Below are positions 59,105 to 64,000 of a stretch of 64,000 nt of DNA, piece after piece. The position numbers were made by a program, and so were the translations under genes. A model generated the notes under the pieces. The model saw only the letters and a program-made list of their open reading frames with translations. It did no database searches and was not told the DNA's origin. The first letter of the stretch is position 1; the number at the start of each line of letters is the position of its first letter. Source of the DNA: Caldifermentibacillus hisashii (GTDB lineage: Bacteria > Bacillota > Bacilli > Bacillales > Caldibacillaceae); assembly GCF_027568575.1 (NCBI RefSeq), contig NZ_JANUVP010000003.1. One strand, written 5' to 3'.

Positions 59105-60853
59105 TCATCCTCCATCTTCCACAAGCGATTCCAGTTGCTGATGAAGATACATTTCTCTGTACCAGCCTTGTTCACTTACTAAATTTTCATGAGTACCACT
59201 TTGAATAACTTTTCCTTCATCCAATACAAGAATTAAATCGGCATGTTGAATGGCACTGAGTCGATGCGACGTGATGATTGTGGTTTTCCCGGAACGGTTT
59301 TGTTTTAATGCTTGCAGGATGGATTCTTCCGTTTTTGCATCGACGGCTGACAAGGAATCATCTAAAATTAATATTTCCGGATTCAAAAGTAGTGCCCGGG
59401 CAATCGCAATTCGTTGTTTTTGACCACCGGACAAACTTACTCCCCGTTCACCGACAACCGTTTCGTACCCCTGTGCAAATTCAATAATATCTTCATGAAT
59501 ATTGGCAATCTTTGCAGCAGAAATGATATCTTCATCACTCGCATTTACCTTTGCAAAGGCGATATTTTCCCGGACGGTTGTTGAAAAGAGAAAGTGGTCT
59601 TGCGGAACATAACCAAATGCTTTACGGAATTCATCAAGTTTATATTTTTGAATTGGAAGTCCGCCAATCAATATTTCACCTTCATATCCCTCAAATTCAC
59701 GAATCAACAATTTAATCAATGTCGTTTTCCCACTACCGGTCTTCCCGGCAATTCCAAGTGTTTTCCCTTGTTGAAGAGTAAATGCTATTTCACGTAAAAC
59801 CGGGTCTGTTTTTCCGGGATAGCAGAATGAATGTACATGATAGTCAATATCACCGGTTGGGATAAGACTTATGCTCACATCTGAATCGGCAATCTCCATC
59901 TTTTCTTCTAATAATCGTTTTACGCGGTCGTATGAAGCACGCCCACGTTCAACAATATTGAAAAACCAACCGAAAGCGAGCATCGGCCAAATTAACAAAC
60001 CTAAATATGTATTAAAAGAAATTAATTCACCAATTGTAATGCTTCCTTTAACAACATAGTATGCTCCGAACCCGATGGACAAGAAAAAAGAAATGCCGAC
60101 ACAGGCAGAAATCGTTGGGTCGTATAAGGCATCAATTTTTGCAACAGCGATGTTTTTTTCTACAACATCGGTGGATTGTTTCTTAAATGCTTCAATATCT
60201 TCCTTTTCTTGGCCGAATGTTTTGATGACCTTCATACCGGAAATACTTTCTTGGGTTTTGCCATTTAATAAAGAAAAGGCTTCTTGAGCTTTTTCAAACC
60301 GTGCATGAAGTTTGGTCCCATACCAATTAGTTAATAAAGCAATTAGCGGTAGTGGAAGTAAGCTGATTAATGTCAATTGCCAACTGATTGTTGCCGCCAT
60401 GGTAATAATGACAAATCCGCCTGTTGCTAAAGAGTCAACAGCAGTTAGAACTCCGCTGCCGGCTGTTTGCTGGATTGCCTGTATATCATTGGTGGCATGT
60501 GCCATTAAGTCACCGATACGTTTCCGTTGATAAAAAGAGGAGGGCATCTTTGTAAAGTGTTCATAAAGTTGACTTCTTAAAATCCGTGCTAATTTCACAG
60601 AACTACCAAAAATATAAATCCTCCAATAATAGCGTAATATGTACATAAGTAATGATGTTATAATAAGGGCAAAAACCCATATACCCATTTTCCCCCATGT
60701 CAAACGGTTGCTGCCAATATCATCAGCCACAAAACCGATAATTTTGGGCGGAATTAGTTGCAACAACGCAACAAATAATAACAATATGATGCCAATCATA
60801 TACGACTTCTTTTCTTTTTTAAAAAACCATGCTAATTCGAAAAAGACTTTCAT
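59105..60853 (-). CDS. bmrC: ABC exporter half, degenerate NBD (BmrC/YheI-like)
   Basis: This 582-residue protein has six membrane helices with MPSSFYQRKRIGDLMAHATN near 102. Its ATPase domain has Walker A GIAGKTGSGKTTLIKLLIRE, signature LSGGQKQRIAIARALLLNPE and Walker B ILILDDSLSAVDAKTEE, with Asp in place of the catalytic Glu. This is the BmrC/YheI pattern. In B. subtilis bmrCD is induced by ribosome-targeting antibiotics via a leader; a terminator hairpin precedes the gene here as well. GGAGGGGAG precedes ATG 60853. Confidence 0.87.
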   Translation of the reverse strand: MKVFFELAWFFKKEKKSYMIGIILLLFVALLQLIPPKIIGFVADDIGSNRLTWGKMGIWVFALIITSLLMYILRYYWRIYIFGSSVKLARILRSQLYEHFTKMPSSFYQRKRIGDLMAHATNDIQAIQQTAGSGVLTAVDSLATGGFVIITMAATISWQLTLISLLPLPLIALLTNWYGTKLHARFEKAQEAFSLLNGKTQESISGMKVIKTFGQEKEDIEAFKKQSTDVVEKNIAVAKIDALYDPTISACVGISFFLSIGFGAYYVVKGSITIGELISFNTYLGLLIWPMLAFGWFFNIVERGRASYDRVKRLLEEKMEIADSDVSISLIPTGDIDYHVHSFCYPGKTDPVLREIAFTLQQGKTLGIAGKTGSGKTTLIKLLIREFEGYEGEILIGGLPIQKYKLDEFRKAFGYVPQDHFLFSTTVRENIAFAKVNASDEDIISAAKIANIHEDIIEFAQGYETVVGERGVSLSGGQKQRIAIARALLLNPEILILDDSLSAVDAKTEESILQALKQNRSGKTTIITSHRLSAIQHADLILVLDEGKVIQSGTHENLVSEQGWYREMYLHQQLESLVEDGG

Positions 60854-60910
60854 AGCTCCCCTCCATATTTTGATGATATAAGATCCTTACAAAATTTATA
60901 CATCTCTATG

Positions 60911-60956
60911 TACAAAAAAGATCGTTCATATCGGATCTGTTCCGATAAAAACGATC
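60911..60956 (-). terminator. Terminator between yneF and the ABC exporter operon
   Basis: GATCGTT and AACGATC plus ATCGGA/TCCGAT form a long stem, followed by TTTTTTG on the minus strand. It lies only 58 nt before the exporter start. Confidence 0.8.
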
Positions 60957-61045
60957 ATATTCGTATATGGACAAAATCAATGTTTGACTTCGATTATTAT
61001 AGAATCCATATATTTGAAAACTCTTTTTAAAAGAGCAGTAAAAAA

Positions 61046-61264
61046 TTACTTCGGTTGTTGTTTATTAATGGCATTCATCATTTGATTAATTTTTTTCTGA
61101 CTCGGCTTCATTCCCATTTGCATCATCATCACGCGAATCATTTGTTCATTGATTGGTGGATTTTTCTTCAAATAGTCCATCATATAACGGCGTGCAAGGA
61201 AAAATCCGATGGCAATTCCTGCTAAGAGGGCAACAAAAATTAGTAAATATCCCCACCAAACCAT
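61046..61264 (-). CDS. yneF: YneF family protein (UPF0154)
   Basis: This 72-residue protein has one N-terminal membrane helix (LLIFVALLAGIAIGFFLARR) and the family body MMDYLKKNPPINEQMIRVMM with MGMKPSQKKINQMM. Function is unknown; in mycoplasmas the homologue is essential. AGGAGG precedes the ATG. It has the same relative position as in B. subtilis, between sirA and ccdA. Confidence 0.92.
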   Translation of the reverse strand: MVWWGYLLIFVALLAGIAIGFFLARRYMMDYLKKNPPINEQMIRVMMMQMGMKPSQKKINQMMNAINKQQPK

Positions 61265-61397
61265 TGCAAATCCTCCTTCTTGTTGTCTACTATTCAGTTT
61301 ACTAAACGTACTTTCATTTTACAATACAGAACCTTTAAATTTTCCCATGTTTTGGTGAAAATTTCAATACTTAATTAACAAAATCACTAGAAACTAT

Positions 61398-61850
61398 TCA
61401 CCGGGAGGATAGAGTTTCCAAATAATGATGATCCTTCATCGGTTTAATCCAACCAAAACGTTCATTATCCAAATCAACAACTAGAAAATTGAATTCAGTC
61501 TTTCTTAACGCTTCCATAAATATCATATCGATATCCATTGTCCCGGTCGATTGCATAACACATTTTTTTGGATATATTTTAAAATTAACTGAACCTCGAC
61601 TGTTTTCTACGAGAAACATCCCATTATTCATAATGAAATCTTTTCTTCCTTGTAATTGTTCGATTAGTTGTTTATAAATTTGGATTGCCGGTATCGACGA
61701 AGAAATATAGTCAATTTGTTTTGAAAGGATCTTTTTCGTTTTAATATTTGCTGTTTCATATTCCTTAAATAAATGATAAAAGAAATACTCTCTACCATAG
61801 TAAAAATTTGCAAATAATTCCTTAATGATATACATATCGTATTTTCTCAT
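61398..61850 (-). CDS. sirA: Sporulation inhibitor of replication SirA
   Basis: SirA binds DnaA domain I and blocks new replication rounds at the start of sporulation. The 150-residue protein shows MYIIKELFANFYYGREYFFY near residues 6-25 and FLVVDLDNERFGWIKPM near the end, matching SirA/YneE. I choose ATG 61850 after GGGGCGGGAG. It would be expected under Spo0A control; I did not identify a convincing 0A box. Confidence 0.85.
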   Translation of the reverse strand: MRKYDMYIIKELFANFYYGREYFFYHLFKEYETANIKTKKILSKQIDYISSSIPAIQIYKQLIEQLQGRKDFIMNNGMFLVENSRGSVNFKIYPKKCVMQSTGTMDIDMIFMEALRKTEFNFLVVDLDNERFGWIKPMKDHHYLETLSSR

Positions 61851-62001
61851 AATCTCCCGCCCCTTTTTCGTATAATTGGACAAATCTTTTATATATATTT
61901 TAATAGGCGGGAGACAAAAAAAATGTCGCTTTATTGAGAAAAATTTCTTCTATATTTGTCGAATTCTTGTAGTCTTTGGTCAAACACTCATTTTTAAATG
62001 A

Positions 62002-62235
62002 TTAATGGTATCTTTTTCGTTTCTTAAGTTGCTTCAATTTTTCAGGTGTAACATCATTTCCATTCGGATCAATGACTGTTACATTTTCAATTGTTTTTTT
62101 AAATGAATTTCGGAAGGATTGCAAATATTCACTTCTCAATTTTGACTGTTCTTTTGCTTCTTCCACTGTCAACCCTTCCCTTTTCTTCTTTGCTGCCAAT
62201 TCATTAATTCTGGCCAGTTTTTCTTTTGAAAGCAT
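62002..62235 (-). CDS. ynzC: YnzC family protein (DUF896)
   Basis: This 77-residue protein with two-helix start LARINELAAKKKREGLTVEE and RSEYLQSFRNSFKKTIENV is typical of YnzC. In B. subtilis it is part of the SOS-induced yneA-yneB-ynzC operon. It lies 12 nt after yneB here, so the same SOS operon is likely. Function is unknown. Confidence 0.92.
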   Translation of the reverse strand: MLSKEKLARINELAAKKKREGLTVEEAKEQSKLRSEYLQSFRNSFKKTIENVTVIDPNGNDVTPEKLKQLKKRKRYH

Positions 62236-62247
62236 ATGAAAACTCCT

Positions 62248-62925
62248 TTATTTATAATTAACATGGTTATCTTTGTTATTAACTTGCATTTCTTGACAAT
62301 ATTCTTGAAAACGTCTATGTACGGTTGCCTTGGATACTGAATATCCGAATCCCCTTAACGTTGCGGCTATATCTGAAAAAGTCAGTCCCATGTTTCGTAA
62401 TCGAATAATTTCTTCCAATGGAACTTCTTTTCTATCACGGCCGGCATTTTCACCACGATTTGATAAATTCTGCTCCGGTCTGTATCCGGCCCGAACAGCA
62501 CGTTCCATCCCGCGCTTGATTTTACTGTTATGTAACTTTCTTTGGTATTCTTCCACAAGACTTATAATTTTTAATACCATTGAATCCGCTTCGGAGATTT
62601 GTAATTCACCTTGATGAGAGATTGTATAAATTTTTACTCCCAGTTTAAACAATACGTGAAGAAGGGCGATTTTTGCATTCCCTCTGGCAAGTCTCGTTTC
62701 ATCTTGAATTAAAAGTGCTTGGATTTGGTGTTCTTTAATTTTCTCCAATATTTCAAGGATACCAGGTCTGTCAAAATCATACCCGCTTGCTTGCTCACAA
62801 ATTGTATCAACGACTTGAAATTGATACCTTTCTGAAAGAGCTTTAAGTTCTTCTTCCTGTCTGGCCAATGATGTTTCTTGTGACTCTTTTTCCGTACTTA
62901 CCCGACAATAGATGATCGCTTTCAA
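62248..62925 (-). CDS. yneB: Serine recombinase/resolvase YneB
   Basis: This 226-residue resolvase has the N-terminal catalytic domain AIIYCRVSTEKESQETSLAR with the Ser nucleophile in RVST and LIQDETRLARGNAKI. Its C-terminal HTH (MGLTFSDIAATLRGFGYSVS) carries KATVHRR. The start TTG 62925 lies 5 nt after GAAGGTG. In B. subtilis it is the second gene of the LexA-controlled yneA operon. No target site is evident. Confidence 0.88.
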   Translation of the reverse strand: MKAIIYCRVSTEKESQETSLARQEEELKALSERYQFQVVDTICEQASGYDFDRPGILEILEKIKEHQIQALLIQDETRLARGNAKIALLHVLFKLGVKIYTISHQGELQISEADSMVLKIISLVEEYQRKLHNSKIKRGMERAVRAGYRPEQNLSNRGENAGRDRKEVPLEEIIRLRNMGLTFSDIAATLRGFGYSVSKATVHRRFQEYCQEMQVNNKDNHVNYK

Positions 62926-62965
62926 AACAACACCTTCTAAAACATTGTTTGTATTATAGTATATA

Positions 62966-63145
62966 TTATTCATTCATACTTGTCATTTCAACTGTATATT
63001 GTTCTAAATCTTTATGATCCTCTATTTTTTCCGTTTCATCGCTTGAGGATGATAATATATGTACATAAATGAGTCCACAAATAAATGAAATGAGTAATAA
63101 TAGAATCACATAAGAATAATTTTTCCACAATTTTTGCAATAACAT
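62966..63145 (-). CDS. yneA: Short YneA-like cell division suppressor
   Basis: This 59-residue protein begins LLQKLWKNYSYVILLLLISF, with a single membrane helix, then an acidic linker and EQYTVEMTSMNE at the end. YneA of B. subtilis (about 100 residues) blocks septation during SOS. It has an N-terminal helix and a C-terminal LysM domain that starts with a YTV-type strand. Here the frame ends where LysM would begin. GGGGTGA precedes ATG 63145. Position between lexA and yneB, with SOS boxes, supports the identity. Confidence 0.7.
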   Translation of the reverse strand: MLLQKLWKNYSYVILLLLISFICGLIYVHILSSSSDETEKIEDHKDLEQYTVEMTSMNE

Positions 63146-63161
63146 TCTATCACCCCGTTAA

Positions 63162-63234
63162 CGAATATTAGTTCGTAACCCTATTATAAAACGAACGTAT
63201 ATTTGAGTCAAGAAAAATTTCGAACTTATGTTTG
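63162..63234. promoter_or_regulatory. LexA (DinR) boxes
   Basis: The Bacillus SOS box is CGAAC-N4-GTTCG. Matches are CGAATATTAGTTCG (63162-63175, one mismatch), CGAACGTATATTTG (63192-63205, two mismatches) and CGAACTTATGTTTG (63221-63234, one mismatch). They lie between divergent yneA and lexA. Confidence 0.9.
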
Positions 63235-63261
63235 TCAAAATGATGTCAGTTATGATATACT
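63232..63261 (+). promoter_or_regulatory. lexA promoter
   Basis: TTGTCA (63232-63237) and TATACT (63256-63261) have an 18-bp spacer. The third LexA box overlaps the -35, giving autoregulation. Confidence 0.65.
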
Positions 63262-63290
63262 ATAGAAAAATATGCTAAGGGGTGTTGAAT

Positions 63291-63911
63291 ATGACTAAAT
63301 TATCCAAACGTCAACAGGAAATTTTAGATTTTATTAAAAAAGAAGTACGAGAAAAGGGGTATCCACCATCGGTTCGTGAAATTGGTGAAGCGGTTGGTCT
63401 ATCCTCCAGTTCAACGGTACACGGCCATTTAGCCAGACTTGAGAGCAAAGGACTAATCCGCCGCGACCCTACTAAACCGAGAGCGATAGAAATTCTCGAC
63501 AATAAAGGGTTGAATGAACCTGATGTTCCTGTGCGGAAAGTGCCAATTGTCGGTAAAGTAACCGCCGGAATGCCTATTACCGCTATTGAAAATATTGAAG
63601 ACTATTTTCCTCTGCCGGAAAAAATTGCTCCTAGTGGAGATCCTGTTTTCATGTTGGAAATTATGGGAGAAAGTATGATTGAGGCAGGTATTTTAGATGG
63701 AGACTATGTAATTGTCCGACAACAAAGTACCGCAGAAAACGGTGATATCGTTGTCGCTTTAACTGAGGAAAATGAAGCAACTGTAAAACGTTTTTATAAA
63801 GAGAAAAACTATATCCGGCTACAACCGGAAAACGCAACAATGGACCCAATTATTGTTCCGAATGTTTCGATACTTGGAAAAGTAATCGGCGTCTATCGAC
63901 AAATATATTAA
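63291..63911 (+). CDS. lexA: SOS repressor LexA
   Basis: This 206-residue repressor has an N-terminal winged helix (TKLSKRQQEILDFIKKEV, PPSVREIGEAVGLSSSSTVH). The self-cleavage site is Ala-Gly in VTAGMPITA near 91, catalytic Ser is in MGESMIEAGILDGDYVIV near 129 and Lys in ATVKRFYKE near 167. The start ATG 63291 follows GGGGTG; TTG 63282 is upstream of usual homology. It is divergent from yneA, with three SOS boxes between. Confidence 0.97.
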   Translation: MTKLSKRQQEILDFIKKEVREKGYPPSVREIGEAVGLSSSSTVHGHLARLESKGLIRRDPTKPRAIEILDNKGLNEPDVPVRKVPIVGKVTAGMPITAIENIEDYFPLPEKIAPSGDPVFMLEIMGESMIEAGILDGDYVIVRQQSTAENGDIVVALTEENEATVKRFYKEKNYIRLQPENATMDPIIVPNVSILGKVIGVYRQIY

Positions 63912-63928
63912 ACTTTTATAATCATAAG

Positions 63929-63980
63929 AAAAGCGCAGAGCGCCCGCTTAGCGACGTACAAACTGGAGCGCCCCGCAATG
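63929..63980 (+). repeat. Short dispersed repeat R3, copy 2
   Basis: AAAAGCGCAGAGCGCCCGCT, then TAGCGACGTACAAACTGGAG and CGCC. GC-rich relative to surroundings, it lies 18 nt after lexA; elements of this kind are common past Bacillaceae genes. Confidence 0.55.
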
Positions 63981-64000
63981 AGAACAGATTTGCTTCCTCG

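Noticed and set aside
62248..62925. Mobile-element integrase
   Set aside because: The serine recombinase is the syntenic YneB of the lexA locus, with no attachment sites or phage genes around it.

Overview
The window is low-GC chromosomal DNA from an endospore-forming member of the Bacillaceae. Spore genes run through it: spoIIP, sirA, tlp, sspN, sspP, a CotX-family coat gene, a CotM-like Hsp20 gene and a YjcZ-type peptide. Strong AGGAGG-type ribosome sites and TTG/GTG starts are frequent. A lysine 6-dehydrogenase that reads very like the Geobacillus enzyme hints at a thermotolerant lineage, but the species cannot be fixed from sequence alone. The backbone follows the lexA-to-parC segment of the Bacillus subtilis map as I remember it: lexA, yneA, yneB, ynzC, sirA, yneF, ccdA, yneI, yneK at the right; cotM, sspP, citB, sspN, tlp, yneP, yneQ, plsY, yneT, parE, parC at the left; and a large inserted block between yneK and cotM.

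Layout. 1-3.8 kb is a decaying accessory zone: a split HipA-like kinase pair, a proline dehydrogenase remnant, a broken MFS transporter, a truncated LAGLIDADG-like gene and a small protein with a duplicated module. 4.3-13 kb holds a CarD-like regulator, topoisomerase IV (parC/parE), yneT, a CotX-type gene with a nonsense codon, an XRE regulator divergent from a small gene, and plsY. 13-24.5 kb holds spoIIP, a second-type YidC insertase behind a MifM-like leader peptide, a YtkA-type lipoprotein, yneQ-yneP with a double AAA+ ATPase, tlp, sspN, an FbpB-like peptide, aconitase, tRNA-Lys and sspP.

24.5-34 kb has a CotM-like protein, an M20 dipeptidase, TPP-riboswitch-controlled thiT, an HtrA-type protease, a YodB-like HxlR regulator, YceI, two Nudix hydrolases and lysine 6-dehydrogenase. 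34-49 kb is a lipid or organic-acid catabolic island: two acyl-CoA dehydrogenases, two acyl-CoA ligases plus a fragment of a third, SDRs, a quinone oxidoreductase, a thioesterase, an aminoglycoside-phosphotransferase-like kinase, a ComB-family phosphatase and a TetR regulator with a candidate operator. 49-64 kb has a His-rich coat-like protein, tag, ykhA, mscS, signal peptidase, a twin P-loop ATPase, coaW, yneK, yneI, ccdA, a BmrCD-like exporter, yneF, sirA, ynzC, yneB, a short yneA and lexA with its SOS boxes.

The most striking signals are: (i) a 95-codon leader before yidC whose last codons carry a 13-bp anti-Shine-Dalgarno arm, the architecture of MifM arrest control; (ii) a dispersed intergenic repeat of about 140 bp (R1, ten copies) that often begins at the stop codon of the preceding gene; (iii) a second, multi-hairpin repeat (R2, four copies); and (iv) a kinase/dehydrogenase/ligase set resembling the phosphorylation route of 4-hydroxy-acid catabolism, with a phosphatase gene translationally coupled to the kinase.
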